Below are positions 1 to 9,181 of a stretch of DNA of 43,563 bases, piece by piece. Origin of the DNA: Acidobacteriota bacterium. Its GTDB lineage: Bacteria > Acidobacteriota > Blastocatellia > Chloracidobacteriales > Chloracidobacteriaceae. Within the stretch, counting starts at the first letter, position 1. Each line of letters begins with the position of its first letter. The stretch spans positions 1-43,563 of the forward strand of contig JACQXX010000035.1 in the NCBI GenBank assembly GCA_016208495.1, written 5' to 3'. The notes below the pieces were generated by a model that was not told the origin of the DNA, ran no database searches, and saw nothing but the letters and a program-made list of their open reading frames with translations. Made by a program: the position numbers and the translations under genes.

Positions 1-800
1 ATGAGATTGACCATAAAATTGGTTGGGCTACGGTGACGGGAATGCTCGATTTGAGATTGGTTTTTGAGTTGATCATTGACGGATTCAATCACAGCCCGTT
101 TGCGCAACAGAATTTTGTCAAACATCGGCATCAACGCCCGGCATTCTTTCCTGGACTTTTTGACGCGGGTGATAAGTTGTAACCCCCGCTCAAAGAGTTC
201 GACAAACAACGGATGAGACACATACCCCCGATCCCCAAACAATTTCCCGATCAGCCTCTGGGTCAAATCCGGAACTGGAGCTCGATCATCGATATTGCCT
301 GGGGTGATTTTGAGAGCCAGGATCTCACCCGTATCATTGACCACCAGATGGAGTTTGAACCCGTAAAACCAACCCATACTGGTCTTTCCACGTTTGGCCA
401 ACCCGGCGAAGACCTGATTGGAAGCAATCCGTCGGTTATGACACACCGCAATCGCCGTCGAATCAATAAAGGCAATTCCGGTCATCTGTCCTTTGCGGGT
501 ATTGAGAAAACAGGTCAGCGGAACAAAGGCCGACGCCATCAACTCCACAAATCGAGCATAACTCACCAGGTGTGGGAACTCACGCTGGTGATGGGGGACA
601 ACCTGTTTGGTATAAAAATCTTTGAAGGTTCGATACCCGGATTGGTGAAACCGCACGATGATCGTCATGACTTCACTCAAGCTCAAGTTGCTCGCCCGCT
701 GACGTTGTTTCACCCCGTTGGCCAACAACATTTGATTCCACTGCGGTTCAAATTCTTGACAAAAATCATCAATCGCGCAAAAAAGATCTATCAACATCAT
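1..800 (-). CDS. IS982-family transposase, 3' end cut by window edge
   Basis: Reading the minus strand from the ATG at 798-800 gives 266 open codons running off base 1. The protein is a DDE transposase of the IS982 family: FIDSTAI carries D113, KLFGDRGYV carries D190 and AVIESVNDQLK carries E239, with the family-typical YGFKLHLVVND and PGNIDDRAPVPDL segments between them. Full family members are about 290 residues, so only the last 25 or so residues are missing. AGGAG lies 9 bases before the start codon. The element would move by cut-and-paste or copy-out of its own DNA. It appears intact as far as it can be read. Its far end lies outside the window, and the end near lpxB is not defined with certainty. 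Confidence 0.9.
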   Translation of the reverse strand, partial: MMLIDLFCAIDDFCQEFEPQWNQMLLANGVKQRQRASNLSLSEVMTIIVRFHQSGYRTFKDFYTKQVVPHHQREFPHLVSYARFVELMASAFVPLTCFLNTRKGQMTGIAFIDSTAIAVCHNRRIASNQVFAGLAKRGKTSMGWFYGFKLHLVVNDTGEILALKITPGNIDDRAPVPDLTQRLIGKLFGDRGYVSHPLFVELFERGLQLITRVKKSRKECRALMPMFDKILLRKRAVIESVNDQLKNQSQIEHSRHRSPTNFMVNL

Positions 801-875
801 ACCAACACTCTCCTTTTTGGTGTCCACCACCGAATTTTCATTTTGTAAATGATACCAAAAATGAGAGTTGTTGGT
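801..875. repeat. Imperfect inverted repeat upstream of the transposase
   Basis: ACCAACACTCTC at 801-812 is matched in reverse complement at 863-875 with one extra base (GAGAGTTGTTGGT). It lies just 5' of the transposase start and could be the terminal region of the insertion sequence or a hairpin that limits read-in transcription. No target-site duplication can be tested because the other end is outside the window. Confidence 0.45.
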
Positions 876-909
876 TATTTTTTCGTTTTTCTTACGTCGA
901 ACTCACGTT

Positions 910-944
910 ACAAGCCCTCAGCCCTGGTTTTTTCAGCCCTGAAC
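910..944. repeat. Single arm of the CAGCCC/GGGCTGA repeat family at the lpxB 3' end
   Basis: Three CAGCCCT words occur in about 35 bases, the last overlapping the end of lpxB. In the gene's direction the words read CAGGGCTGA, and the lpxB stop codon TGA is the end of one of them. The same words recur at 22.65-22.98, 40.57-40.70 and 41.82-41.92 kb. Confidence 0.6.
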
Positions 945-2108
945 CGTCATTTGCCAGATCGCTTCAGCCGCCCGTCCAGCCGCACCACCATCTCCCAACC
1001 GGTGCCGAATTTCAGTATAGCAGGCCCGCAACCGGGCTTGCTCGGCGCTATCTTCAAGCAAGCGAAGAACCTCCGTAACAATATTTTCCGGTGTCACGGC
1101 TTGCTGAATCAATTCGGTAACGCATTTTTCACCCATCACAAAGTTGACCAATCCATAGTATGGCAAATTGGCCACCCGCCGAAGCCAGAGTTCGGTCAAG
1201 CGTGAAACCCGCCCCAAAATGATCATAGGTGTCCCAATCAGTGCTGTTTCCAGGGTGGCGGTTCCGGAGGCAACCACAGCCGCCTCGGCAATGTGGGTCA
1301 ACTCATAGGACATTCCCTGCCGCCAGGTGAGAGGAACTCGATACCGTTGCAAGTAGGGAACCAGGTCCGCTGGTTGAAGCGAACGGGCCAGTGGCAATAC
1401 AAAATGGAGTTGTGGGTTGTGTTGTGCCAGCCGTTCAGCCGCCACCAGCATCGGTTCTAAATACATTTTCAGTTCCGACCGTCGGCTTCCGGGCAAGAGC
1501 GCCACAACTCGCTGGCCTTCAGTAAGGCCAAGCTCCTGGCGCACTTCAAGTTGTGGATGGGTTATCCGGACTCGATCCACCAACGGATGACCGACAAACG
1601 TGACCTCCATGTCATATTTTCGATAAAACTCAACTTCAAATGGAAAAAGCACAAGCATCCGGTCAACGACGTGCTTAAAGGTATGCACCCGCTGTTCGCG
1701 CCAGGCCCAGAGCTGGGGGCTGATATACCAGACAATGGGAATTCCCCGTTGCTTGATTTTTTTCGCCAGCCGCAGATTGAAATCCGGAAAATCAACCAGC
1801 ACGGCCAGGGTCGGATGTTCCTGGTCCAGTGACCGAACCAGACTTTGAAACGTGGTCCAAATTTGAGGCAAATGGCGAACCACCTCAACCAGGCCAATCA
1901 CGCTCACTGGTTCCATCGGCAATAAGGGTGAAAGGCCAAGCTCACGAAGGGCACCACCGCCCATTCCATAAAAATGAGGCGGGGCCGTTGAGGCACAGGC
2001 TGACAGGTGGTTCAGGTGGTTCACAACATCAGCCGCGTGCATATCACCCGAGGCTTCGCCAGCCACCATGAGAATTTTGGAGTGCGGAGCGTTGCCGAAA
2101 TTACTCAT
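933..2108 (-). CDS. lpxB: Lipid-A-disaccharide synthase
   Basis: LpxB is the glycosyltransferase (GT19) that joins UDP-2,3-diacylglucosamine and lipid X into the lipid A disaccharide at the inner face of the cytoplasmic membrane. Family landmarks are clear: [13 protein letters not shown] at the N-terminus, [32 protein letters not shown] and [11 protein letters not shown] in the donor-binding half. At 391 residues it is of normal length. The start is placed at MSNFG because that ATG overlaps the rfaE2 stop (ATGAGTAA, 8-base overlap), implying translational coupling; an in-frame upstream extension of 18 residues would lie inside rfaE2. The stop codon falls in a repeat word shared with other gaps. 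Confidence 0.95.
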   Translation of the reverse strand: MSNFGNAPHSKILMVAGEASGDMHAADVVNHLNHLSACASTAPPHFYGMGGGALRELGLSPLLPMEPVSVIGLVEVVRHLPQIWTTFQSLVRSLDQEHPTLAVLVDFPDFNLRLAKKIKQRGIPIVWYISPQLWAWREQRVHTFKHVVDRMLVLFPFEVEFYRKYDMEVTFVGHPLVDRVRITHPQLEVRQELGLTEGQRVVALLPGSRRSELKMYLEPMLVAAERLAQHNPQLHFVLPLARSLQPADLVPYLQRYRVPLTWRQGMSYELTHIAEAAVVASGTATLETALIGTPMIILGRVSRLTELWLRRVANLPYYGLVNFVMGEKCVTELIQQAVTPENIVTEVLRLLEDSAEQARLRACYTEIRHRLGDGGAAGRAAEAIWQMTVQG

Positions 2109-2595
2109 GAGCGGCTGTTTTCTGGAGCAATCCAGTGGTTGAATGGTCCTTGGGATCGCCAACTATCGCCACTTGCCCGCCATACCCGCGGACAAATTCG
2201 CGTTCCGGCACGGTTTCAGTCGTGTAATCGGTCCCTTTGGCGTGGATATCAGGCCGTAAGGCTTCCAGGAGCGGGTGGACCGTGAGCGTATCAAAAATCG
2301 TCACGAAATCCACACAGGCCAGGGCAGCCAGGATTTCAGCCCGCTCGATATCCGGCATCACTGGACGCCCGGCGCCTTTGAGTTGACGCACGGCGCTGTC
2401 ACCGTTCACGCCGACCACCAGGATTCCGCCCAGGGCTTTGGCGCCTTGCAAATATCGAATGTGGCCGACGTGAATCAAATCAAAGCATCCATTGGCCAGG
2501 ATAATTTGATGCCCTTGAGCCCGCAGGGCCACAGCCTGGGGAATCAGTTCATCCACGGAAATGAGTTTTTTGATGGGTTGAGAAGTCTCTGACAC
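2101..2595 (-). CDS. rfaE2: D-glycero-beta-D-manno-heptose 1-phosphate adenylyltransferase
   Basis: This is the nucleotidyltransferase half of the ADP-heptose pathway: it adenylates heptose 1-phosphate for the LPS inner core. The [15 protein letters not shown] segment contains the HxGH nucleotide-binding signature, and [13 protein letters not shown] and [14 protein letters not shown] are typical of the family. The length (164 residues) fits a stand-alone RfaE2 rather than the fused HldE of enterics; the kinase partner rfaE1 is at 37981-38973. A GTG start at 2593-2595 is preferred because GGAG sits 7 bases before it; an ATG at 2638-2640 would add 15 residues but has no ribosome-binding site. 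It overlaps lpxB by 8 bases. Confidence 0.9.
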   Translation of the reverse strand: MSETSQPIKKLISVDELIPQAVALRAQGHQIILANGCFDLIHVGHIRYLQGAKALGGILVVGVNGDSAVRQLKGAGRPVMPDIERAEILAALACVDFVTIFDTLTVHPLLEALRPDIHAKGTDYTTETVPEREFVRGYGGQVAIVGDPKDHSTTGLLQKTAAHE

Positions 2596-2682
2596 TGGGA
2601 ATCTCCAAAAATATGTGGACGGCACGCCCTCACATTCCATATGGTGTAACGTGCAACCGAAACCGGTTATGCCCTGATCTGC

Positions 2683-2711
2683 TTGACACCTGAACGATCA
2701 GGACATATTCA
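2683..2711 (+). promoter_or_regulatory. Candidate sigma-70 promoter for the small secreted protein
   Basis: A perfect TTGACA (2683-2688) is followed after 17 bases by TATTCA (2706-2711). It lies in the divergent gap between rfaE2 and the plus-strand small gene, about 120 bases before that gene's ATG. The -10 box is weak, so this is a suggestion only. Confidence 0.35.
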
Positions 2712-2832
2712 TTTAATACACTGTTTTCTGGTCTTTCTGAAAGCCGGCAGCTCTCATTTACCGTCAAAGGCGCTTTCAGGCACGGGAATTGTATACAAAA
2801 TTGGGAGATCTCGGTTGAACAGTGAGGATGCC

Positions 2833-3135
2833 ATGACACAACGACGAATTTACTTAGCTTTGATCAATATGCTGCTCCTGGGCACTCTGGTGACCCTTCC
2901 CTCTCCCCAGGTTTGGGCCGCTCAACCTCAGGAACAAGTGACCATTTCATTTCAGAACAAGGATAAAGACAAAGACAAAGATAAAAATAACAAACCAGAG
3001 AAAGCGCCAAAACAAAATTTCGACAATCAGGATATGCTAAAACAACCTCGGTTCATCCAAAAAGTCCCGAAACAGAACCCAGAACCAAATCCTCCCCCGA
3101 AGAACGATCCCCCCAAGGATAAGAAAAAAGGGTAG
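2833..3135 (+). CDS. Small secreted Lys/Asp/Pro-rich protein
   Basis: The 100-residue product begins with a Sec signal peptide: MTQRR, a hydrophobic stretch, then VWAAQ as likely cleavage site around residue 29. The mature part is low-complexity: a KDKDKDKDK run, then a charged segment rich in K, Q, N and P ending in PPPKNDPPKDKKKG. No enzymatic motif or known family is recognised. An intrinsically disordered periplasmic or surface peptide is likely. The ATG at 2833 is chosen because it opens the signal peptide; the frame is open upstream to 2683 but that part does not resemble protein. It has its own terminator at 3163-3207. Confidence 0.65.
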   Translation: MTQRRIYLALINMLLLGTLVTLPSPQVWAAQPQEQVTISFQNKDKDKDKDKNNKPEKAPKQNFDNQDMLKQPRFIQKVPKQNPEPNPPPKNDPPKDKKKG

Positions 3136-3162
3136 GACCACACAACCAACCGATTCCCAGCT

Positions 3163-3207
3163 ACCGGGCAACGTCAATTCCAGGCGTTGCCCGGTTTGCT
3201 TTTCGTT
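3163..3207 (+). terminator. Rho-independent terminator
   Basis: ACCGGGCAACG (3163-3173) pairs perfectly with CGTTGCCCGGT (3185-3195) across an 11-base loop and is followed by a T-rich tract (TTTGCTTTTCGTT). It lies 28 bases after the stop codon of the small secreted protein. Confidence 0.85.
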
Positions 3208-3600
3208 GATACACAACCCACTCCCTCACTCGGTGCTCCAGGTGCCCTTTTATGAGCAGCCGCTTGTTTTCTGACCAGTTCCACCATAGCCCCCGAATTG
3301 AATTATGCTTGACAGCATAAAAAGCTTCTTGTACTCTCGGCAGGTCTTTGTGAAGTACCATTTCTTCCAACAGTTTTGTTCGTAAGGTAGTCCCGATTTG
3401 TCCCCCTCCATAAGCACGCAGAAATGAACCGCTTGTTCAGGCAATAAATTTGCTTGAAGAGCGGTCTTTTTGTTTTTTTGCCCTGGAAGATCAGGTCGGG
3501 AATCCACACCTGAGTCGTTTTCAGTTGTATGCAGTTACCTCCCAAGCAATCTGCACTTCGACTGGGCCTGAAACCAACAGGCTGGTGGGAGAACCCTGTC

Positions 3601-3630
3601 TTTACATCGACATATCTTGAAACCTAAAAT
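3601..3630 (+). promoter_or_regulatory. Candidate csp promoter
   Basis: TTTACA (3601-3606) and TAAAAT (3625-3630) are separated by 18 bases, about 38 bases before the csp start codon. The short leader contains AGGAGG at 3650-3655, 12 bases before the ATG. Confidence 0.4.
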
Positions 3631-3667
3631 AATTGATTTACCTACGTTTAGGAGGAAGTGTTACACA

Positions 3668-3871
3668 ATGCGTACCAGAGGAAAAGTGAAATGGTTCAAT
3701 AACAGCAAGGGCTATGGATTCATCGAACAGCCAAGTGGAAGCGACGTGTTCGTCCACTATTCGGCCATTCAAGAAGATGGCTATAAGTCGCTTGTTGAAG
3801 GCCAGATGGTTGAGTTTGAAATCACAGAAGGACCAAAAGGGCCACAGGCTGAAAACGTGATCAAACTCTAA
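3668..3871 (+). CDS. Cold-shock domain protein
   Basis: A 67-residue single-stranded nucleic-acid binding protein (RNA chaperone) of the CspA family. Both RNA-binding motifs are intact: KGYGFIEQ (RNP1) and DVFVHYSAI (RNP2), and the conserved KWFNNSKG opening and [11 protein letters not shown] ending are present. The start at [11 protein letters not shown] is fixed by the AGGAGG at 3650-3655; an upstream in-frame start would add 17 residues not seen in the family. It is a single-gene unit with its own promoter and terminator. Confidence 0.95.
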   Translation: MRTRGKVKWFNNSKGYGFIEQPSGSDVFVHYSAIQEDGYKSLVEGQMVEFEITEGPKGPQAENVIKL

Positions 3872-3910
3872 TTTTTCATTTGGTTTGTATACCAATTTTT
3901 TCCTTTTTGC

Positions 3911-3950
3911 GTACCCCTCCAAACCTATTTTGAGGGGTACTTTCATTTTT
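3911..3950 (+). terminator. Rho-independent terminator of the csp gene
   Basis: GTACCCCTC (3911-3919) and GAGGGGTAC (3932-3940) form a perfect 9-bp stem with a 12-base loop, followed by TTTCATTTTT. It separates csp from the convergent acyl-CoA synthetase-like gene. Confidence 0.85.
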
Positions 3951-3991
3951 AGCGAACGATTGTTTTTTTTCTTTAATGTGGCCGATTTTTG

Positions 3992-5656
3992 TTACTTTTC
4001 TTTGAACTGTTCATGTTTGAATTGTTCAAACAGCGGCTTTAACCGGTTGCGCTGGTATTTGCCGGTTGAGGTCACCGGGATTTCAGTTCCCCAGACAACG
4101 ACTTTCGGTGATTTGTGAAACGGCAAGTGCTGGCGCGCTGCGGCCAGCACGGTTGCTTCGTCCAGCGTCACACCCTCTTGAAGCACCACATAGGCACCCA
4201 CCTCTTCACCATACCAGAAATTTTCAAACCCCACAGCCAGCCCACATTTCACGCCGGGGATTTGATTTAACACCTCATCAATTTCAAAGGGAGATAAATT
4301 GATTCCTCCCCGGATGATCAATTCTTTGATGCGTCCAGTGATGAAGAAAAAGACCCGCCCCTGCTCATCAATGGCTGAAAATCCCTCATCCCCACTGCGG
4401 AACCAGCCATGGGTAAAAGCAGCTTCGTTGGCATCCGGGCGGTTGAAATACCCTTCCATCACGGTCGGACCACAAATGACGATTTCACCTCGGGTGCCGT
4501 GGGGGACCAGATTGCCATTTGGATCATGAATTGCCATTTCACACCCTGGCAGTGCCACTCCGATTGAAGGAAACCCGAAATCACGCATCCAGTGCTGATG
4601 TTGTTCAGAAGTCAGTTCGACGGGGAGCATTGACGAATAACAGGTGGTTTCGCTGAGCCCATACCCGTGCAGAATGCGGACTCCAAATGTATCTTCAAAT
4701 GCCTTACCGAGTTCAACCGTGAGCGGTCCAGCACCGCAAATAATGTGTGCCAGTGAACGCACTTTTTCAGGCTTAAAGAATTCTGGCCGTTCCAATAAAA
4801 ACGCCAGCAAGGTGGGCACGACACTCACGACTCGCACCTGCTCTTTGGCAATGCGCTCCCAAAAATGGTCAGTATGAAATCTGGCGTTGAGAACCGTTGA
4901 GCCTCCAAAATACATCGGCGTCAACAACGTGACCACAAATCCATTGACATGGTGAATCGGCAACACACACATGGTCCGGTCTTTGGCTTCGAGTTGATTC
5001 CAGACCGCCAGTGTGTGGACATCAGCCAGCAGGTTGGATTGCAGGAGCACCACGCCTTTCGGGGCACCGGTGGTTCCGCTGGTGTAGACAATCAACGACT
5101 CATCCTGGGCACCTGGGGCTTCAAAATCGCCATCCACTGGCGGTGCAGCCTGCCAGTTCACCACCCCGTCAAACAAGTCGCCGGTCAGTTGAACCACGTG
5201 CTCAATCGCCGGAACTTCCAGGGCCAGACTCAAGGCGAGTTCGGTAAATTGATGCAACGCCAAAATGACCCGGGCCTGGGAGTTTTCAACAATGAATTTT
5301 CGTCGGTCAGCATCTTCGGTCATATTGACCGGCACCAGGCAAGCGCCCAGATAGAGAGCTGAAAAGTACGCCACCACCGTCTCGGCATGGTTGGCGGCAT
5401 AGGTTGCCACCCGGTCACCACGCCGAACCCCCAGACTGGTCAACAGCGCGGCACCAGTTCGGACCCGCTTCCCAAAATCACCATAAGTGAGTTCAATCCG
5501 ATTTCCAGCCGTGTCGTAGCTGATGAGATATACAGCATCTGGAGAATGCGCCACACGATGGTCAAGCATCTTTCGAACGGTTTCAAAATTCACTTCAAGC
5601 GGCGGATTGTGACGAAATTGCTGGGCCAGTCGAATTTTTTCGGTAATTGAAGTCAT
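3992..5656 (-). CDS. AMP-dependent acyl-CoA synthetase/ligase family protein
   Basis: A 554-residue member of the ANL superfamily, which activates a carboxylic acid with ATP to an acyl-adenylate and then usually transfers it to CoA. Core motifs are in order: YTSGTTGAPKGV (P-loop-like A3) near residue 190, GYGLSETT (A5) near 335, RSGDEGF (A7) near 420, GRIKELIIRGG (A8) near 440, and the A10 lysine in TSTGKYQRN near 535. Nothing in the sequence fixes the acid; medium- or long-chain fatty acids are the usual guess. It may be followed in the genome by unrelated genes, since the terminal csp gene is convergent. A GTGAAATA repeat element separates it from the upstream SirB1 gene. Confidence 0.85.
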   Translation of the reverse strand: MTSITEKIRLAQQFRHNPPLEVNFETVRKMLDHRVAHSPDAVYLISYDTAGNRIELTYGDFGKRVRTGAALLTSLGVRRGDRVATYAANHAETVVAYFSALYLGACLVPVNMTEDADRRKFIVENSQARVILALHQFTELALSLALEVPAIEHVVQLTGDLFDGVVNWQAAPPVDGDFEAPGAQDESLIVYTSGTTGAPKGVVLLQSNLLADVHTLAVWNQLEAKDRTMCVLPIHHVNGFVVTLLTPMYFGGSTVLNARFHTDHFWERIAKEQVRVVSVVPTLLAFLLERPEFFKPEKVRSLAHIICGAGPLTVELGKAFEDTFGVRILHGYGLSETTCYSSMLPVELTSEQHQHWMRDFGFPSIGVALPGCEMAIHDPNGNLVPHGTRGEIVICGPTVMEGYFNRPDANEAAFTHGWFRSGDEGFSAIDEQGRVFFFITGRIKELIIRGGINLSPFEIDEVLNQIPGVKCGLAVGFENFWYGEEVGAYVVLQEGVTLDEATVLAAARQHLPFHKSPKVVVWGTEIPVTSTGKYQRNRLKPLFEQFKHEQFKEK

Positions 5657-5657
5657 A

Positions 5658-5769
5658 AGGCGTGAGGGAGTGAAGTGGTGAAATAGTGAAATAGTGAAAT
5701 AGTGTGTTCAAGGTTGGTTTCTATCCCCTAAACTCTTTGTCTTTCTCTACTTCGCTATTTCACTCAATT
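5658..5769. repeat. GTGAAATA inverted tandem-repeat element
   Basis: 3.4 copies of GTGAAATA (5678-5704) are followed after about 50 bases by the reverse complement (CTATTTCAC at 5755-5763, within a longer match to GAGTGAAATAGCGAAGTAG). It fills the gap between two co-directional genes. Confidence 0.75.
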
Positions 5770-5770
5770 A

Positions 5771-6628
5771 TCAATTCCACTGGGCCAGAGCGCGGCGAGC
5801 CTGCCCAATATATTCCTGAAGGACTTTGAAATTCTCATCTTCCGGGCATTTGGCGCAATAGAACGTCAAATCGTCAACAGCTTGCGACCAGTTTTCGAGG
5901 CGCAAATGGATGACACCTCGATCCCGGTATTCGGTCCACCATTCAGGCTGCACGAGCAGAATCATCTCGATCACCTGAAACATCAGTGGCCAGTTTTCAT
6001 CATTGAGATAGATGTTTTTCAGATTGGAAAGCATTCGCCCAAGGAGCTGGTGTTTGGTGACAGCCCGCAAATACTCTGGCTTCATCTGAGCCGATGAGCC
6101 ATAGACCTGCGCCAGTAGTCGCTGACAATCCTCAAAGTGAATGACTTTTCCGTCATGAAATGGATCAAGCAGCACCTGTCCATCCGCCGAGGTATGGCGA
6201 ACCAGAAAATGTCCCGGCATCCCCACCCCCTCCGCATGCAGGCCCAGGCGATGGGCCACGGCGATAAATATCACCGACAGCGAAATCGGTATTCCAAGCC
6301 GCCGCTCCAAGACTTCATTCAAAAAGCTATTCCGGACATCGTAATAATCATTGGTGTTTCCGGTAAAGCCACATTCCACAAACAGATAGCGAGCAACTTC
6401 AACAGCCTGGTCAAGTGTTGAAGGCAGGCTGGACAACCGTGGCCGGAGGGTTTCGGCCAGTTGCTCCAGTTTGAGTAAGGAAGGTGCTGGATCCAGATCA
6501 GGATCGGCAATGCCTGCAATCTGCACTGCCGCTTGAGCCAGATCCAGTTCGGCCTCTGAAACGCTCACCAGTTTTTTAAATGTGGTGAGGTGCCGTTCAA
6601 TTTCTGGGTCAACCAACGACTTTTTCAT
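5771..6628 (-). CDS. SirB1-family transglutaminase-like protein with TPR-like tail
   Basis: 285 residues. The central part matches the SirB1/transglutaminase-like 2 family: SFLNEVLERRLGIPISLSV and the PGHFLVR segment around residues 105-150 are its hallmark. The C-terminal third (about 200-285) has helical repeats resembling tetratricopeptides, with WSQAVDDLTFYCAKCPEDENF. The family's biochemical role is not established; it was named after a Salmonella regulator locus but is unlikely to be a dedicated regulator. It lies 11 bases downstream of the DUF3352 gene and is probably co-transcribed with it. Confidence 0.8.
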   Translation of the reverse strand: MKKSLVDPEIERHLTTFKKLVSVSEAELDLAQAAVQIAGIADPDLDPAPSLLKLEQLAETLRPRLSSLPSTLDQAVEVARYLFVECGFTGNTNDYYDVRNSFLNEVLERRLGIPISLSVIFIAVAHRLGLHAEGVGMPGHFLVRHTSADGQVLLDPFHDGKVIHFEDCQRLLAQVYGSSAQMKPEYLRAVTKHQLLGRMLSNLKNIYLNDENWPLMFQVIEMILLVQPEWWTEYRDRGVIHLRLENWSQAVDDLTFYCAKCPEDENFKVLQEYIGQARRALAQWN

Positions 6629-6639
6629 GGTGTCCCTGG

Positions 6640-8937
6640 CTATTTTGACCCAACGGGCTCACTGTTTTTGTCCGGCAAAACAGTGGCGGATGTCGAATGA
6701 CGAACGACACCTGTTTCATCAAGATAGAAACAATCGTCACCCGTCCGGTTTTGACCTTCCTTCACGGCTGGAAACGCAACCACCAAATAGCGGGTCAGCT
6801 TTCCATCAGCGTCGCGTTCAAGTTTGATTGGACCCAGCAAGTACCCAAACCGAGGGGTTTTTTGCATATTCGCAATGTCACTTGCCAGGAAGCTGGAACC
6901 ATCTTCCCCAGCTTCGCCGAGCACCGCCAGATTGTCCGTATACTCGCCATTTCCCTTGCCTGATTGATACAGGTTCATGGCCCGGTGCAAATCATGCAAC
7001 GCAAATCGAGCCGACATGGTATTGCTCATGCGAGCCGTTGCCAGAACCTGAATGGCCAGCATCGAGGGAATCGCCGCCATCGCCCGATTCATCACATCAG
7101 CCGGGACAGTCGCGTCCATAAACACGCCCTGATCATCATGTTGCAGGTGAATAAACTGGGCCATTGATGGCACTTGACTTAACAATTCCAGGACTCCTGG
7201 AGCGGCTTCTTTTCGAATGCCATCTAACATTGCCTGTTGAAATTTCTCGGAAATGTAGTAACTGAGCATGGTGTTGGCGGGTGCCTTTTGCTTGAGCGCG
7301 GCAAACGCAGGGTTTTTCTCCAGCGTTTGACCTGCGACCCGGCTATCAATCACCCACTTCACATCCTGAGCCCGGCCAATGACCAGCATATCCTCGATAA
7401 AAGAAATCCCAACTTCCTCAATTTGAATGATTTCAATGTCGTTGTAGTTCTCACGGGTTGGCCCAGGTTTTTTCTCAGCCGTGTCACCCTCCTTCTTCTC
7501 TGACGCCGCCAGTTTCAAGAGCTTGTCAACACCTGCTTTCACCATTCCAGGGTTGCTCAATACCATAAAGCCAGCGATTCGGGCATCTTTCGGAAGGTCT
7601 GAGGAACCGGGGTTTTTGATCAACTGGCTGACATCGCCGACATTGATAAAAACACCGTGTTCACCACTGAAACCGGCCAGGAATTCATCCCGAATTTTGA
7701 ATCCGGCCATTGCTTCACTCTGGGCAATCAAAGCATCTGGCGGCGGCTCGTCTTTTTTGCGCGGGAGGGCCCGAACGGCTTCCAGGACTTCGTCATAAAA
7801 CCGCAGATGATTAAATCCAAACGAAACAAAGAGTTGAGCTGAATCTGGCGCCACCGATGCTCCACGCAACGTCAGGTCCGGGGCGTCAGCCAGAACCGGC
7901 AATAAGCCTTTGCCTTTTCGGTCAATTGCGATGTAGAGCCGTTGCCGAAACTCAGTTTCCGTCATGCCGGCAGCCAGTCCGATGCCACCCAGGGACGGCA
8001 ACCCAAGATAATTTCCGATGTTGCTGAGCGCGACCTCCCCAGTGGACGGTTCTTTTTTGACGGGCTTGCTTCCCTTCTTGACGGTGGATGGTGTTTTAAA
8101 TGCCTCGATTCCGGCACTAATGAGTTCACCAATGATTTTGGTGTTCATATAGGCAAACAGTGTTTGAGGCGCTCCAACCCGTTGGCGAATCGTAGCAAAA
8201 TCAGTGCTGGTATTGAGTGCGGCGCCGGTCCGCGGAGCAACCGTCGCGACCACGGATTTCACCATCGGCAACAACCCAAAAGCCAGAACCTTCCCCATCT
8301 GCACATAGCCCACCGGCTGTTTTTCGGTATAGGCCGTGATCTTTGTCTTCCCAACCATGACCGTCGTCGGCTTTGCCATACCTTGCTTTTCAGCAAGTCC
8401 TGTAAATGCCAGCCGGATTTTATCAGCGCCCTCAATGGTCGGAGGTTCTAAAAACACGACCACTTCCGGCTCAGGGCCGGCGGGTGGTTTGGCACCTGGT
8501 TTCGCACCTGTGGGGGCTGGTGGGACAGGCTTTGGAATCCGCACGGCCACGGCAACCCGAGTAGCACGCAGCGTGGCTTTATCAGGCAGACCCAGAACCG
8601 TCAGAAAGGATTCATATTGCTGAAGTGGTGCAAATTCAGGCTTGTCCTTGAGCAAATTGCGAATTTCTTCTGACTTTAATATCGCATCCAGGGTATCAAT
8701 CACACTCTGAAGGTTCGCTAACTCAACAAACACAAACCCATCGGCAGGAACCATCCGCGCCAGAGTGGTTGGGTCGTCAACCGCAGGCGGCAACGTCGCT
8801 GTTAATTTATTGGGGGGAGTTTTGGAACGGCGTGGGGCGTTTTGAGCAAACGCAGGAACAACATTGGCAACCATAATGATCAAAACAAGCCAGGTCATCA
8901 GGCAACCCTGCAACTTTGATTGGCGCAGGTTCAGCAT
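6640..8937 (-). CDS. Exported DUF3352 domain protein
   Basis: A 765-residue protein with an N-terminal signal peptide (hydrophobic LMTWLVLIIMVANVV followed by PAFAQ, cleavage near residue 32). The mature N-terminus (PADGFVFVELANLQSVIDTL) and the long body are typical of DUF3352, a periplasmic family of unknown function common in Acidobacteriota and Planctomycetota. A Pro/Lys linker (KPGAKPPAGPEP) lies near residues 145-160 and a charged low-complexity stretch (SEKKEGDTAEKKPGPTREN) near 480-500. No catalytic motif is evident. It heads a two-gene unit with the SirB1 gene 11 bases downstream. Confidence 0.8.
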   Translation of the reverse strand: MLNLRQSKLQGCLMTWLVLIIMVANVVPAFAQNAPRRSKTPPNKLTATLPPAVDDPTTLARMVPADGFVFVELANLQSVIDTLDAILKSEEIRNLLKDKPEFAPLQQYESFLTVLGLPDKATLRATRVAVAVRIPKPVPPAPTGAKPGAKPPAGPEPEVVVFLEPPTIEGADKIRLAFTGLAEKQGMAKPTTVMVGKTKITAYTEKQPVGYVQMGKVLAFGLLPMVKSVVATVAPRTGAALNTSTDFATIRQRVGAPQTLFAYMNTKIIGELISAGIEAFKTPSTVKKGSKPVKKEPSTGEVALSNIGNYLGLPSLGGIGLAAGMTETEFRQRLYIAIDRKGKGLLPVLADAPDLTLRGASVAPDSAQLFVSFGFNHLRFYDEVLEAVRALPRKKDEPPPDALIAQSEAMAGFKIRDEFLAGFSGEHGVFINVGDVSQLIKNPGSSDLPKDARIAGFMVLSNPGMVKAGVDKLLKLAASEKKEGDTAEKKPGPTRENYNDIEIIQIEEVGISFIEDMLVIGRAQDVKWVIDSRVAGQTLEKNPAFAALKQKAPANTMLSYYISEKFQQAMLDGIRKEAAPGVLELLSQVPSMAQFIHLQHDDQGVFMDATVPADVMNRAMAAIPSMLAIQVLATARMSNTMSARFALHDLHRAMNLYQSGKGNGEYTDNLAVLGEAGEDGSSFLASDIANMQKTPRFGYLLGPIKLERDADGKLTRYLVVAFPAVKEGQNRTGDDCFYLDETGVVRHSTSATVLPDKNSEPVGSK

Positions 8938-9181
8938 AAGCCACCTCAGATTTTTGGTTTTTCAGCACACCAGGGATCAATATGAAGGGAGTTGGTGCCC
9001 AATCAGAGTCCAGCAATTCGCTGGAATTGAGATGGGCATTGAAGGTTCGTGCTGGGTGTTGGCAATTTGTGAATGCACGATGTTGAGGGACGCAACACCT
9101 GGAGCATGATGGCAAAGTGAGTGAACCCATTGAGAGAAAAACAACGCTCTCTCAGGGAGTCGGATGGAAATATCATACCAC
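8938..9181. other. Gap upstream of DUF3352 gene
   Basis: About 240 bases without a convincing gene on either strand, between the DUF3352 start and the repeat element at 9182-9348. It presumably holds the DUF3352 promoter, but no clear -35/-10 pair was found. Confidence 0.4.

Larger units (their letters stand above)
3136..3667. other. Gap with terminator, possible gene remnant and csp leader
   Basis: Apart from the terminator at 3163-3207 and the csp promoter and leader after about 3600, the stretch 3210-3545 holds three overlapping minus-strand frames of 69-85 codons. One reads like a protein fragment (LRTKLLEEMVLHKDLPRVQ and on), but none has a convincing start, and the longest fragment runs through the terminator. 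It may be a decayed gene; no family is recognised. Confidence 0.3.

Noticed and set aside
213-848. 211-codon open frame on the plus strand
   Set aside because: It is antisense to the transposase, whose DDE motifs fix the minus strand as coding.
1551-2285. Several plus-strand frames of 80-93 codons
   Set aside because: They are shadows opposite lpxB and rfaE2, both fixed by clear family motifs.
3161-3545. Three overlapping minus-strand frames as a gene
   Set aside because: No convincing start, no recognisable family, and the longest protein-like fragment runs through a perfect terminator; noted only as a possible remnant.
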